Assembly: GCF_003007715.1 (NCBI RefSeq)
Contig: NZ_PXNO01000027.1
Span: 930,001 to 994,000 of the forward strand
Origin: Marinobacter shengliensis
GTDB lineage: Bacteria > Pseudomonadota > Gammaproteobacteria > Pseudomonadales > Oleiphilaceae
Length of the DNA stretch: 64,000 bases
Direction: 5' to 3'
Made by a program: the position numbers and the translations under genes. The notes below the pieces were generated by a model. It did no database searches. It was not told the origin of the DNA and worked only from the letters and a program-made list of their open reading frames with translations. This document shows, in pieces, positions 52,745-61,896 of this stretch. Numbering within the stretch: the first letter of the stretch is position 1; the number at the start of each line of letters is the position of its first letter.

Positions 52745-52769
52745 TACGGATCCTTAGTTCGGTAGCTCG

Positions 52770-55607
52770 TCAGATTTCAAACGCGTCGTTAACCAGTTTC
52801 TTTTGCTCTTCGATGTGAACAGACATGTGTCCACAGGCAGGAGCAGCAGAAGCCTCACGACCGGCATACTGAAGGTATAACTTGGGGTTCAGGCGCTGCA
52901 GCGCGTTACGCATATGATGCTGACTGCAGTACCAGGCACCCTGGTTCATCGGCTCTTCCTGACACCACACCACATGCTTGAGCTTGGGGTGCTGGGCCAG
53001 GAGCTCGTCCAGATCATCTCCGGGGAACGGGTACAGCTGCTCAATCCGGACAATGGCGACGTCGTCTCGTTCATCCGCCTTTTTCTTCTCCAGAAGGTCA
53101 TAATAGACCTTGCCGCTGCACATAATCAGTCGGGACACCTTCTTGGGATCAGAAGGCTCCTTCTCGGGCAGAACGGTCTGGAAGGTACCGGAGGTCAGAT
53201 CATCGAGGCCGGAAATGGCTTCTTTATGACGCAACAGGCTCTTGGGGGTGATAGCCACAAGCGGCTTACGCAGCGGGCGCTTGACCTGCCGACGAAGCAT
53301 GTGGAATACCTGGGATGGCGTAGTGGGCACGCACACCTGGATGTTGTGCTCCGCACACAGCTGCAGGAAGCGCTCCAGACGCGCCGAACTGTGCTCCGGT
53401 CCCTGGCCTTCATAACCATGGGGCAGCAGCAGCGTCAGACCACACAAACGGCCCCACTTGTGCTCCCCACTGGTCAGGAACTGATCAATAACCACCTGGG
53501 CGCCGTTGGCAAAATCACCGAACTGGGCTTCCCAGACAATCAGTGCGTCCGGCGTGGTAGTGGAATAGCCATATTCGAATGCCATAACCGCTTCTTCGGA
53601 AAGCAGCGAGTCATAGATATCGAACTTGGGCTGTTCGTCTTTCAGGTTCTGCAGGGAAATATGGGTAGACCCGTCTTTCTGGTTATGCAGAACAGCGTGG
53701 CGGTGGGAGAAAGTGCCCCGCCCCACGTCCTGACCGGTCAGGCGGATCGGGTGACCTTCATTCAGCAAGGTGGCATAAGCCATCATCTCACCGTAGCCCC
53801 AGTTCAGTGAGAGTGCGCCGGCCGTCATCTTCTCGCGATCATTGACGATCTTGGAAACCTGACGCTGAATGCTGAAGCCTTCAGGCACCTCGGTAATCTT
53901 CTTGCCCAGTTTCTGGATGGTCTTCAGAGCCACACTGGTCTTGCACTTGGCGGTCCACTCATGACCAAGGTACGGAGCCCAATCCACGTACAGCTCTTTG
54001 TTGGGCTCTTTCACCAGCGATTTGACCACGTGATCGCCCTTATCGAGCGCATCGCGGTAGTCGGTTTCCATCTGCTTGGCTTCTTCTTCAGTAATCACGC
54101 CAGCTTCAACCAGATGGTCTGCGTACAGATTGCGGGTGGTCTTGAGCTTACGGATCTTTTCATACATGAGCGGCTGGGTAGCAGCCGGCTCATCGGCTTC
54201 GTTGTGACCGCGGCGGCGGTAGCACACCAGATCAATGACCACATCCCGCTTGAATTCGTTGCGGTAGTCCATGGCCATCTGGGTAACAAACATCACCGCT
54301 TCAGGATCGTCTGCGTTTACGTGCAGAATCGGCGCCTGAACCATTTTGGCGACGTCTGTGCAGTATTCAGTCGAGCGCGCATCTTCCTGCCGGCTAGTGG
54401 TAAAACCCACCTGGTTGTTGATCACAATGTGAATGGTACCACCCACGCCGAAGCCCCTGGTCTGGGACATCTGGAAGGTTTCCATCACAACACCCTGACC
54501 CGCAAACGCTGCGTCACCGTGCATGACAATCGGCACAACCTTGCTGCCGTCGGTATCGCCACGGCGATCCTGACGGGCGCGTACAGAGCCCACCACTACC
54601 GGAGATACAATTTCCAGGTGCGACGGGTTAAACGCCATGGCCAGATGCACTTCGCCACCGGGTGTCATCACGTTGGAAGAGAAACCCTGGTGATATTTCA
54701 CGTCACCGGAGCCTGAATCCGCGAGCTTCTTGCCCTCAAATTCATCAAACAGTTCTTTCGGGTTTTTGCCGAGAGTATTAACCAGCACGTTGAGGCGGCC
54801 ACGGTGGGCCATCCCCAGAACAATTTCCTTGGCGCCGTATGAGCCTGCACGCTGGATCAGTTCATCCAGGCATGGAATCAGGCTTTCGCCACCTTCCAGA
54901 CCAAAGCGTTTTACGCCCGGATAGCGGGAGCCAAGGTACTTTTCCAGGCCCTCGGCAGCTGTCAGACGCTCCAGGATATGCTTGCGGGTCTGAGCTTCGT
55001 ACTCAGGGCGCGAGCGCACCGGCTCCATACGCTGCTGAAACCAACGCTTGATGCGAGTATCTACCACGTGCATGTACTCAGCACCGATGCTCTCGCAATA
55101 CGTCTGGCGCAGGCCCTGCACGATGTCGCCGAGCTTCATCGTTTCGGAACCGAAGTTCAGTGAACCGGTCTGGAATTCCAGATCAAGATCCGACTCGCCC
55201 AACTCGTGGAAAGACGGCTCAAGATCTTCAACAGACTCACGCTGCCAGACACCCAGAGGGTCAAGCTTGGATTCCTGGTGTCCGCGGAAACGGAACGCAT
55301 TGATCAGCTGAAGAACACGAATCTGCTTTTTATCGGCATCTGAGGTGGCACTGGCGGGTACGCCACTGCTGGCCAGGAAACGCTGATTGCGGGAGATATG
55401 CTCAAACTGTTCGCGGATGGTTGAGTGGACAATGTCGCGGCCATGATAGCCATCAACACTGGGAAGCTTGTCGAAGTAGCTTCGCCACTCTTCAGGAACG
55501 GCGTTGGGGTCTGTCAGGTAGGCTTCAAAAAGCTGTTCAACATAGGCCAGATTGCCACCTTGCAGGTGGGAAGTCTGCCATAACTGCTCCATGATGCTTT
55601 CGTGCAT
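52770..55607 (-). CDS. sucA: 2-oxoglutarate dehydrogenase E1
   Basis: A 945-residue thiamine-diphosphate enzyme that decarboxylates 2-oxoglutarate and passes the succinyl group to SucB. It starts MHESIMEQLWQTSHLQGGN as typical SucA; ThDP binding is in the GMAHRGRLNVL and GDAAFAGQGVV regions, and the C-terminal domain ends with MSVHIEEQKKLVNDAF. ATG at 55607 is chosen by family length and an AAGGTGAG site; the frame continues upstream without family similarity. It lies 318 bases downstream of sdhB. Confidence 0.97.
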   Translation of the reverse strand: MHESIMEQLWQTSHLQGGNLAYVEQLFEAYLTDPNAVPEEWRSYFDKLPSVDGYHGRDIVHSTIREQFEHISRNQRFLASSGVPASATSDADKKQIRVLQLINAFRFRGHQESKLDPLGVWQRESVEDLEPSFHELGESDLDLEFQTGSLNFGSETMKLGDIVQGLRQTYCESIGAEYMHVVDTRIKRWFQQRMEPVRSRPEYEAQTRKHILERLTAAEGLEKYLGSRYPGVKRFGLEGGESLIPCLDELIQRAGSYGAKEIVLGMAHRGRLNVLVNTLGKNPKELFDEFEGKKLADSGSGDVKYHQGFSSNVMTPGGEVHLAMAFNPSHLEIVSPVVVGSVRARQDRRGDTDGSKVVPIVMHGDAAFAGQGVVMETFQMSQTRGFGVGGTIHIVINNQVGFTTSRQEDARSTEYCTDVAKMVQAPILHVNADDPEAVMFVTQMAMDYRNEFKRDVVIDLVCYRRRGHNEADEPAATQPLMYEKIRKLKTTRNLYADHLVEAGVITEEEAKQMETDYRDALDKGDHVVKSLVKEPNKELYVDWAPYLGHEWTAKCKTSVALKTIQKLGKKITEVPEGFSIQRQVSKIVNDREKMTAGALSLNWGYGEMMAYATLLNEGHPIRLTGQDVGRGTFSHRHAVLHNQKDGSTHISLQNLKDEQPKFDIYDSLLSEEAVMAFEYGYSTTTPDALIVWEAQFGDFANGAQVVIDQFLTSGEHKWGRLCGLTLLLPHGYEGQGPEHSSARLERFLQLCAEHNIQVCVPTTPSQVFHMLRRQVKRPLRKPLVAITPKSLLRHKEAISGLDDLTSGTFQTVLPEKEPSDPKKVSRLIMCSGKVYYDLLEKKKADERDDVAIVRIEQLYPFPGDDLDELLAQHPKLKHVVWCQEEPMNQGAWYCSQHHMRNALQRLNPKLYLQYAGREASAAPACGHMSVHIEEQKKLVNDAFEI

Positions 55608-55924
55608 TTTGAATAGCTCACCTTGGGCTGGTGCGGGGGAGCCGGTATGGTCGGCCAGGGGTAATTCACAGTCAATACGGGTTATTACGGCATGACTTTG
55701 GCCACCACACCCAGCAAGGATGTTTTCCGTCCCCAGTGATTTTTTATACTCGGCAACGCTGCCCGGCATCCTGGATAAGTCAACCGAAGCAGCGGGCCTA
55801 AGTTTGCACTCCATTAAGACCTTTGACTATAAGCCTTTGGTTGAAGGCCCCGCGTAATGCGAGGCCTTCGGGGTACTAAACTGGTGCCGAAACACCAGTA
55901 TAGCTGGTGCTACAGAATTTGCGC
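55608..55924. other. 317-bp sdhB-sucA intergenic region
   Basis: No gene is supportable. It contains a perfect 7-bp inverted repeat GAAGGCC/GGCCTTC (55843-55849 and 55863-55869) with an inner CGC/GCG, which would form a hairpin in the sdh-suc transcript 55 bases or so past the sdhB stop. There is no T-run, so partial read-through or an RNase stop is possible. A separate sucA promoter may also lie here, but I cannot name one. Confidence 0.5.
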
Positions 55925-56629
55925 TCAGGTAGCGCGCTGCAGCAACAGGTTCCGAATGTGGCCAATTGCCTTCGTGGGGTTCAGGCCTTTCGGACAAACA
56001 CTGACACAGTTCATGATACCCCGACAGCGGAAGACGCTGAACGGGTCATCCAGATTGGCCAAACGCTCCGCCTGTGCGGTATCACGACTATCCGCGAGGA
56101 AGCGGTAGGCCTGAAGCAGGCCTGCCGGGCCGATGAACTTGTCCGGATTCCACCAGAACGATGGGCAGGACGTGGAACAGCAGGCACAGAGAATACACTC
56201 GTACAGGCCGTCCAGCTTCTCACGATCTTCCGGAGACTGCAGGCGTTCAATGGCGGGTGCCGGGGTGTCATTCACCAGGTACGGCATCACCTTTTCATAT
56301 TGCTTGTAGAACAGGCTCATGTCGACCACCAGGTCCCGGATCACCGGCAAACCAGGCAGCGGGCGCAGAACCAGCTTGTTATTCTTGACCACATCCGACA
56401 CCGGAGTGATACAAGCCAGGCCGTTCTTGCCATTCATGTTCATACCATCAGAGCCACAGACACCTTCCCGACAGGAACGGCGATAGCTCATGGAAGGATC
56501 CCTCTCCTTCACCAGGTTCAGAACATCAAGGACCATCAGGTCTTTACCTTCCGGAATCTCAACCTCTACATCCTGCATGTAAGGGGCATTATCGGTTTCC
56601 GGATTGTAGCGATACAGGCTTACCAACAT
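55925..56629 (-). CDS. sdhB: succinate dehydrogenase iron-sulfur subunit
   Basis: A 234-residue electron-transfer subunit of complex II. All three cluster sites are visible: the [2Fe-2S] site SCREGVCGSDG with Cys73 (third ligand Asp61, as in E. coli), the [4Fe-4S] site CILCACCSTSCP, and the [3Fe-4S] site CRGIMNCVSVCPKGLNP. It follows sdhA after 15 bases. Confidence 0.98.
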   Translation of the reverse strand: MLVSLYRYNPETDNAPYMQDVEVEIPEGKDLMVLDVLNLVKERDPSMSYRRSCREGVCGSDGMNMNGKNGLACITPVSDVVKNNKLVLRPLPGLPVIRDLVVDMSLFYKQYEKVMPYLVNDTPAPAIERLQSPEDREKLDGLYECILCACCSTSCPSFWWNPDKFIGPAGLLQAYRFLADSRDTAQAERLANLDDPFSVFRCRGIMNCVSVCPKGLNPTKAIGHIRNLLLQRAT

Positions 56630-56644
56630 TTTCAGGATACCCCC

Positions 56645-58417
56645 TTAGTAGGTCCGGACTTTCGGCTGGAAAGTCGGAACCGTTTTCGGTGCAAAGTTCA
56701 CGTCACGCTTGCCAACACGCTTGTCCAGCGGGAAGTACATGGAGTGCTTGAGCCAGTTCTCGTCGTCACGCTCAGTGAAGTCGTTACGGGCGTGGGCACC
56801 GCGACTTTCCTTACGCTCGATCGCAGACTTGGCGGTGGCGTATGCAACTTCGTACAGGTTATCCAGCTCGAGCGCTTCAATACGCGCGGTGTTGAATGCC
56901 TTGCTGGTATCGGCCAACTTGGTTTTGCGTACACGCTCGCCGATTTCTTCCAACAGCTTGATACCCTTCTCCATGCTGTCGCCATCGCGGAACACGCCGA
57001 AGTAGAGCTGCATGCAGTTCTGCAGATCCTTACGGACCTTAGCCACATCTTCGCCTTCAGAAGCACTATCCAGACGCTCCAGACGGGCCATGGCGCGTTT
57101 GATGTCTTCTTCGCTGGCACCATCAACCTCGAAACCGCCGCGCAGCTGCTCTTCAATGTGCAGGCCAGCCGCACGACCGAAGACCACCAGATCCAGCAGG
57201 GAGTTACCACCCAGACGGTTGGCGCCGTGTACCGATACACAGGCAGCCTCACCGCAGGCAAACAGGCCGGGAATCGGTTTATCGTTGCCGTTTTCGTCCT
57301 GAGTCAGTGCCTGACCACCCACGTTGGTGGGAACACCACCCATCATGTAGTGACAGGTCGGAACGACCGGGATCGGCTCTTTCACCGGATCAACGTGCGC
57401 AAAGGTACGGGACAGTTCGCAAATGCCCGGCAGGCGCAGGTTCAGGGTTTCTTCGCCCAGGTGATCCAGCTTCAGCAATACGTGATCCTTCTCGGGACCA
57501 CAACCACGGCCTTCCAGGATTTCCAGAACCATGGAACGCGCGACCACGTCACGGCCAGCAAGATCCTTTGCGTTCGGAGCATAACGCTCCATGAAACGCT
57601 CACCCTCAGAATTGATCAGGTAACCGCCCTCACCCCGACAACCTTCAGTAACCAGGGTGCCAGCACCGTGGATACCGGTTGGGTGGAACTGCCACATTTC
57701 CATATCCTGCACTGGGAAGCCGGCTCGCAGCGCCATGCCAATGCCGTCACCGGTATTGATCATCGCATTGGTGGTGGAGGCATAAATGCGACCAGCACCG
57801 CCAGTGGCAAGGACAGTAGCCTTGGATTTGATGTACGCCACTTCACCGGTTTCGATCTCGATGGCTACGACACCAACCACTTCATCCTTGCTGTTCTTGA
57901 CCAGATCAACCGCATACCACTCATTAAGGAAGGTGGTACCGCCCTTCAGGTTGGCCTGATAAAGAGTGTGCAGCAAGGCGTGACCGGTACGGTCCGCAGC
58001 AGCACAGGTACGAGCGGCCTGGGTGGGGTTATCCGGACCCTTGGACTGTCCACCGAACGGACGCTGGTAGATACGGCCCTGCTCGGTACGGGAGAACGGA
58101 AGGCCCATGTGCTCCAGCTCGAATACTGCCTGGGGGCCCACAGAACACATGTATTCGATGGCGTCCTGGTCACCGATATAGTCGGAACCCTTGACGGTAT
58201 CGTACATGTGCCAGCGCCAGTCATCGTTGGGATCGGCACTTGCGATCGCACAGGTAATCCCACCCTGGGCGGATACAGTGTGCGAGCGAGTCGGGAATAC
58301 TTTCGTAATACACGCAGTTTTGACGCCGGTCTCGGTCAACTGCAGGGCGGCTCGCATACCGGCACCGCCGCCACCGATAACAATCGCGTCGTAAGACATG
58401 GTCTTGATGTTAGCCAT
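56645..58417 (-). CDS. sdhA: succinate dehydrogenase flavoprotein subunit
   Basis: A 590-residue flavoprotein that oxidises succinate to fumarate. FAD motif IGGGGAGMRAAL at the start; covalent flavin histidine His46 in RSHTVSAQGG; catalytic regions with HPTGIHGAGTLVTEGCRGEGG and NRLGGNSLLDLVVFGRAAG. The start at 58417 is 3 bases after the sdhD stop. Length matches E. coli SdhA. Confidence 0.98.
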   Translation of the reverse strand: MANIKTMSYDAIVIGGGGAGMRAALQLTETGVKTACITKVFPTRSHTVSAQGGITCAIASADPNDDWRWHMYDTVKGSDYIGDQDAIEYMCSVGPQAVFELEHMGLPFSRTEQGRIYQRPFGGQSKGPDNPTQAARTCAAADRTGHALLHTLYQANLKGGTTFLNEWYAVDLVKNSKDEVVGVVAIEIETGEVAYIKSKATVLATGGAGRIYASTTNAMINTGDGIGMALRAGFPVQDMEMWQFHPTGIHGAGTLVTEGCRGEGGYLINSEGERFMERYAPNAKDLAGRDVVARSMVLEILEGRGCGPEKDHVLLKLDHLGEETLNLRLPGICELSRTFAHVDPVKEPIPVVPTCHYMMGGVPTNVGGQALTQDENGNDKPIPGLFACGEAACVSVHGANRLGGNSLLDLVVFGRAAGLHIEEQLRGGFEVDGASEEDIKRAMARLERLDSASEGEDVAKVRKDLQNCMQLYFGVFRDGDSMEKGIKLLEEIGERVRKTKLADTSKAFNTARIEALELDNLYEVAYATAKSAIERKESRGAHARNDFTERDDENWLKHSMYFPLDKRVGKRDVNFAPKTVPTFQPKVRTY

Positions 58418-58420
58418 CGA

Positions 58421-58765
58421 TTAAAGCCCCCAAAGAATCTGAATGCCCCAGATCAGGTACACAAACATGGTCAGACCGCACAGCGCCTGCACAAGGAAAC
58501 GGGGCGCCATGGATTTGAGATAATCAGTCGTCACAGTCCAGAGACCAACCCATGCATGGGCACCCAGGGAAAGCAGTGCCAACAGGGTAAAAATACGGAA
58601 CCAGGTCTGGTCGAACAGCGCGCTCCAGGTTTCATAGTTGATGTCTGTCATCACCATGAAGCCCAGAAGAAACACTGTGTAAATAGCCAGTACGTAGGCA
58701 GTGACACGCTGGATCAGCCAATCAAAAACGCCACTGCGGCCGAGGTTAGTTACGCTGCTTACCAT
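58421..58765 (-). CDS. sdhD: succinate dehydrogenase membrane anchor SdhD
   Basis: A 114-residue membrane subunit with three hydrophobic helices that anchors SdhAB and, with SdhC, binds heme b and ubiquinone. The heme-ligand-type histidine is in SLGAHAWVGLWTV, and DYLK follows it as in the family. It overlaps sdhC by 7 bases and is tightly followed by sdhA. Confidence 0.95.
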   Translation of the reverse strand: MVSSVTNLGRSGVFDWLIQRVTAYVLAIYTVFLLGFMVMTDINYETWSALFDQTWFRIFTLLALLSLGAHAWVGLWTVTTDYLKSMAPRFLVQALCGLTMFVYLIWGIQILWGL

Positions 58766-59133
58766 ACCCAGACTCCTGCCAGAATGATGAGAACAATGGA
58801 AACCACAACAGTGATCTTCGCGGCGAGGCGACCGCTCTCAAGCTCTTCTGCAATACCCATATCCATCAGCAGGTGTTTAATGCCCGCAACCAGGTGGTAC
58901 AACAGAGCAGACAGGATGCCCCAGATAATCAGCTTCGCCAGGAAGCTGTCCAGCAGTTCGCTCACCCGGGCGAAACCATCTTCTCCGGACAGGGAGAGAT
59001 CCAGGCCGTACAACAGGAAGGCAACACCAACGAAAATGATGATGCCGCTGATGCGATGCAGGATCGACGTGATGGCAGGCAGCGGGAAATGGAACTTGCC
59101 GAGATCGAGATTTACTGGTCGTTTGCTATTCAC
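58759..59133 (-). CDS. sdhC: succinate dehydrogenase cytochrome b556 subunit SdhC
   Basis: A 124-residue membrane subunit. It begins NSKRPVNLDLGKFHFPLPAITSILHRISG, the SdhC family opening, and has the heme histidine in LLYHLVAGIKHLLMDMG. The start is GTG at 59133, with GAGAG just upstream; the frame is open to an ATG at 59295, but that part shows no family similarity and would cover the promoter. First gene of sdhCDAB. Confidence 0.95.
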   Translation of the reverse strand: MNSKRPVNLDLGKFHFPLPAITSILHRISGIIIFVGVAFLLYGLDLSLSGEDGFARVSELLDSFLAKLIIWGILSALLYHLVAGIKHLLMDMGIAEELESGRLAAKITVVVSIVLIILAGVWVW

Positions 59134-59314
59134 AGCGCTCTCACACTCTCTCTTGGTTCCGCAGGGCCGAAAACCGGCTGCGGATGGTTGGTATGTTGGG
59201 ATCGGAGGATCGATACGAGACCGATAACCGATTGGTTCAGGAGGGCGGATGGTAACCCGGTAGCTTGCTATGCTGAAGCGTACATTGAGGTTCATCCCCG
59301 ATTCCGGGCTACGG

Positions 59315-59343
59315 ATTATAAGGAGACACCCCGGTAATTACAA
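59315..59343 (-). promoter_or_regulatory. candidate sdhCDAB promoter
   Basis: On the minus strand, TTGTAA (59338-59343) and a perfect TATAAT (59315-59320) are separated by 17 bases. The start would lie about 175 bases before the sdhC GTG. Confidence 0.5.
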
Positions 59344-59495
59344 ACTTGCAACAACGCCCAAAGCCTTGGCCACAGGCGCCCCACACCCTCTATAAGCATT
59401 ATTGACAAATTCAATTTCACCCGTTTGGCACCGTTATTCCGGATATCCCTCATTTACACGGGAAATTTAAATTGCCGCTTTTCGAGACTTGTGCA

Positions 59496-59523
59496 TTGAC
59501 AAAAAAGGCTGACGCCCTATATT
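59496..59523 (+). promoter_or_regulatory. sigma-70 promoter of gltA
   Basis: TTGACA (59496-59501), 16 bases, then TATATT (59518-59523): a near-consensus sigma-70 promoter. Transcription would start near 59530, about 80 bases before the gltA ATG. Confidence 0.75.
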
Positions 59524-59610
59524 TTGCCGCCAGTTTTGCGATAATACGCGCTTTCTGGCGCATCTACATATGCAGAAAAGCTGTTACAGCTAATCAAACA
59601 GGAGAGCACC

Positions 59611-60885
59611 ATGACCGACAGGAAAGCCACGCTCTCGGTGGGAGATAAGTCCATTGAGCTACCGGTTTATTCCGGCACCGTCGGCCCTGACGTTATCGAC
59701 GTACGCGGCCTAGTCCAGGAAGGCGTTTTTACCTACGATCCGGGTTTTGTATCCACTGCAGCCTGCGAATCCGCCATCACCTACATTGATGGCGCCAAAG
59801 GTGTATTGCTGCACCGCGGTTACCCGATTGACCAGCTGGCCGAGCAATCTGACTTCCTTGAAGTGTGCTACCTGCTCCTGAACGGCGAGCTGCCCAGCGA
59901 AGACGAAAACAAGCGCTTCCACGACACCATCAAAAACCACACCATGCTGCACGACCAGATGCGCAACTTCTTCAACGGCTTCCGCCGTGACGCGCATCCG
60001 ATGGCTATCATGTGTGGCGTTGTTGGCGCCCTGTCTGCGTTCTACCACGACCAGATGGACGTAACCGACCCCAAACAGCGTGAAGTAACAGCTCATCGCC
60101 TGATTGCCAAGATGCCAACCATCGCGGCCTGGTGCTACAAGTATTCCGTTGGTCAGCCATTCATGTATCCGCGTAACGATCTCTCTTACGCTGAAAATTT
60201 CCTGCACATGATGTTTGGCACACCGTGTGAAGAGTACAAGCCGAACCCGGTTCTTGCCAACGCAATGGACAAGATCTTCATTCTGCACGCCGATCACGAG
60301 CAGAATGCCTCTACCTCCACCGTCCGCCTGGCCGGCTCTACCGGTGCTAACCCCTATGCCTGTATCGCTTCCGGTATCGCAGCACTCTGGGGGCCCGCAC
60401 ACGGTGGCGCAAACGAGGCGGTTCTGGACATGCTGGCTGAAATCGGTGACGAGTCCAACATTGAGACGTTCATCGCCAAGGCCAAGGATAAAGATGATCC
60501 TTTCCGCCTGATGGGCTTTGGCCACCGCGTGTACAAGAACTTCGACCCGCGCGCCAAGGTTATGGCACAAACCGCTCACGAAGTGCTGAGCGAACTGGGT
60601 CTGGAGAACGACCCACTGCTGAAGATCGCCCAGCGCCTTGAAAAGATCGCCCTGGAAGATGAGTACTTTGTAAAGCGCCAGCTTTACCCGAACGTCGACT
60701 TCTACTCCGGCATCATCCTGAAGGCCATCGGTATTCCAACGTCCATGTTTACCGTTATCTTCGCGATGTCCCGCACCATTGGCTGGTTCTCACACTGGAA
60801 CGAGATGGTCAGCGGCAACTACCGCATCGGCCGCCCGCGCCAGCTGTATACCGGCTCGCCAAAGCGCGACTACCCGAAGAAGTAA
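59611..60885 (+). CDS. gltA: citrate synthase (type II)
   Basis: A 424-residue enzyme that condenses acetyl-CoA with oxaloacetate. Type II, hexameric and NADH-regulated by its length and N-terminal domain (a small beta domain before residue 60). The catalytic triad is visible: His in LHADHEQNAS, His in GPAHGGANEA and Asp in NVDFYSGI. GGAG stands 7 bases before the ATG. It is divergent from sdhCDAB and followed by a strong terminator. Confidence 0.98.
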   Translation: MTDRKATLSVGDKSIELPVYSGTVGPDVIDVRGLVQEGVFTYDPGFVSTAACESAITYIDGAKGVLLHRGYPIDQLAEQSDFLEVCYLLLNGELPSEDENKRFHDTIKNHTMLHDQMRNFFNGFRRDAHPMAIMCGVVGALSAFYHDQMDVTDPKQREVTAHRLIAKMPTIAAWCYKYSVGQPFMYPRNDLSYAENFLHMMFGTPCEEYKPNPVLANAMDKIFILHADHEQNASTSTVRLAGSTGANPYACIASGIAALWGPAHGGANEAVLDMLAEIGDESNIETFIAKAKDKDDPFRLMGFGHRVYKNFDPRAKVMAQTAHEVLSELGLENDPLLKIAQRLEKIALEDEYFVKRQLYPNVDFYSGIILKAIGIPTSMFTVIFAMSRTIGWFSHWNEMVSGNYRIGRPRQLYTGSPKRDYPKK

Positions 60886-60908
60886 TCCGTTCGGATTGTC
60901 CGGAAATG

Positions 60909-60937
60909 AAAAAAGCCGCTGACCCAGCGGCTTTTTT
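60909..60937 (+). terminator. rho-independent terminator of gltA
   Basis: AAAAGCCGCTG-ACC-CAGCGGCTTTT, an 11-bp stem with six T residues after it, 24 bases past the gltA stop. Confidence 0.92.
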
Positions 60938-60990
60938 CGTATCATGGCAATACAAAACTCTCCCAATCCAACGATGACAAGGAGCAGACC

Positions 60991-61860
60991 ATGGCAACCA
61001 TCGCTTTTATCGGGCTTGGCGTAATGGGCTTTCCGATGGCCGGTCACCTGGCCCGAGCCGGCCATGACGTATCCGTGTGGAACCGCAGTGGCGCAAAGGC
61101 TCAGCAATGGGCGAAACAGTACCCAGGAAAAGCCTGCAACAGTATTGCAGAAGCGGTCAAGAATGCCGATGTGGTACTGACCTGCGTTGGCGCCGACAAA
61201 GACCTTGAAGAGGTCTACACGGCCCCTGAGGGGATCATCAGCAATACGCCGAGCACCGCTATTCTGGTAGACCACACTACGGCCTCTGCCGGCATTGCCG
61301 AGACATTGGCTGAAGCCGCGCAGGCCAAGGGTCAGGGTTTCATTGATGCCCCGGTATCCGGCGGCCAGCAAGGGGCTGACAACGGGCTTTTAACCATTAT
61401 GTGCGGCGGAAATGATGAAGATTTCCGGAAGGTTCAACCGATACTCCAATGCTATGCCCGGGCACTCAACCTGATGGGCCCGGTGGGTAGCGGCCAGAAA
61501 ACGAAGATGGTCAATCAGATTGCCATTGCCGGTCTGGTTCAGGGCCTGTCAGAAGCCCTGCACTTTGCCGAACAGGCAGAGCTCGATGTACGCAAAGTGG
61601 TTGACGTGATTTCCAAGGGTGCCGCGCAGTCATGGCAGATGGAAAACCGCTCCGGCACCATGATTGACGGCGAATTTGAGCACGGTTTTGCGGTGGACTG
61701 GATGCGCAAGGACCTGGCTATCTGCCTGGAAGAAGCCCGCAAAAACGGCTCCAGACTGCCGGTAACGGCGCTGGTGGACCAGTTCTACGGAGATGTGCAG
61801 GAGATGGGCGGAAACCGCTGGGATACGTCTTCGCTGATTCAGAGGCTTCGTAAGAAATAA
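60991..61860 (+). CDS. beta-hydroxyacid dehydrogenase, 3-hydroxyisobutyrate dehydrogenase family
   Basis: A 289-residue NAD(P)-dependent oxidoreductase. Rossmann fold IGLGVMGFPMAGHLARAGH at the start, with N32 R33 (VWNRSG) suggesting NADP preference; substrate loop FIDAPVSGGQQGAD; and the catalytic lysine in GSGQKTKMVNQIAIA (about residue 172). Members act on 3-hydroxyisobutyrate, tartronate semialdehyde and similar short acids; which one is not clear. GGAG precedes the start. Its stop is 36 bases from the convergent topA. Confidence 0.88.
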   Translation: MATIAFIGLGVMGFPMAGHLARAGHDVSVWNRSGAKAQQWAKQYPGKACNSIAEAVKNADVVLTCVGADKDLEEVYTAPEGIISNTPSTAILVDHTTASAGIAETLAEAAQAKGQGFIDAPVSGGQQGADNGLLTIMCGGNDEDFRKVQPILQCYARALNLMGPVGSGQKTKMVNQIAIAGLVQGLSEALHFAEQAELDVRKVVDVISKGAAQSWQMENRSGTMIDGEFEHGFAVDWMRKDLAICLEEARKNGSRLPVTALVDQFYGDVQEMGGNRWDTSSLIQRLRKK

Positions 61861-61863
61861 TGA

Positions 61864-61893
61864 TTTGCCACGGACACACACGTCCGTGGCAAA
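61864..61893. other. hairpin between convergent genes
   Basis: TTTGCCACGGAC (61864-61875) pairs with GTCCGTGGCAAA (61882-61893), a perfect 12-bp stem with a six-base loop. The T-run is not in terminator position on either strand, so it is called only as a hairpin. Confidence 0.5.
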
Positions 61894-61896
61894 AAA

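Larger units (their letters stand above)
59134..59610. other. 477-bp divergent control region between sdhC and gltA
   Basis: There is no gene here. It holds the promoters of both TCA units: a minus-strand sdh candidate at 59315-59343 and a plus-strand gltA promoter at 59496-59523, leaving long leaders on both sides (about 170 and 80 bases). This is the place where joint control by carbon or oxygen regulators would act, but I cannot identify an operator by eye. Confidence 0.55.

Noticed and set aside
55907..59227. A 1106-codon open reading frame on the plus strand, antisense to sdhBADC
   Set aside because: The minus strand here encodes four textbook succinate dehydrogenase subunits with all cofactor motifs. 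The antisense frame is a by-product of codon bias, with no recognisable domain and low-complexity composition.
61864..61893. Terminator shared by the dehydrogenase and topA
   Set aside because: The stem is perfect, but A and T runs are in the wrong order for rho-independent termination on both strands, so it is listed only as a hairpin.
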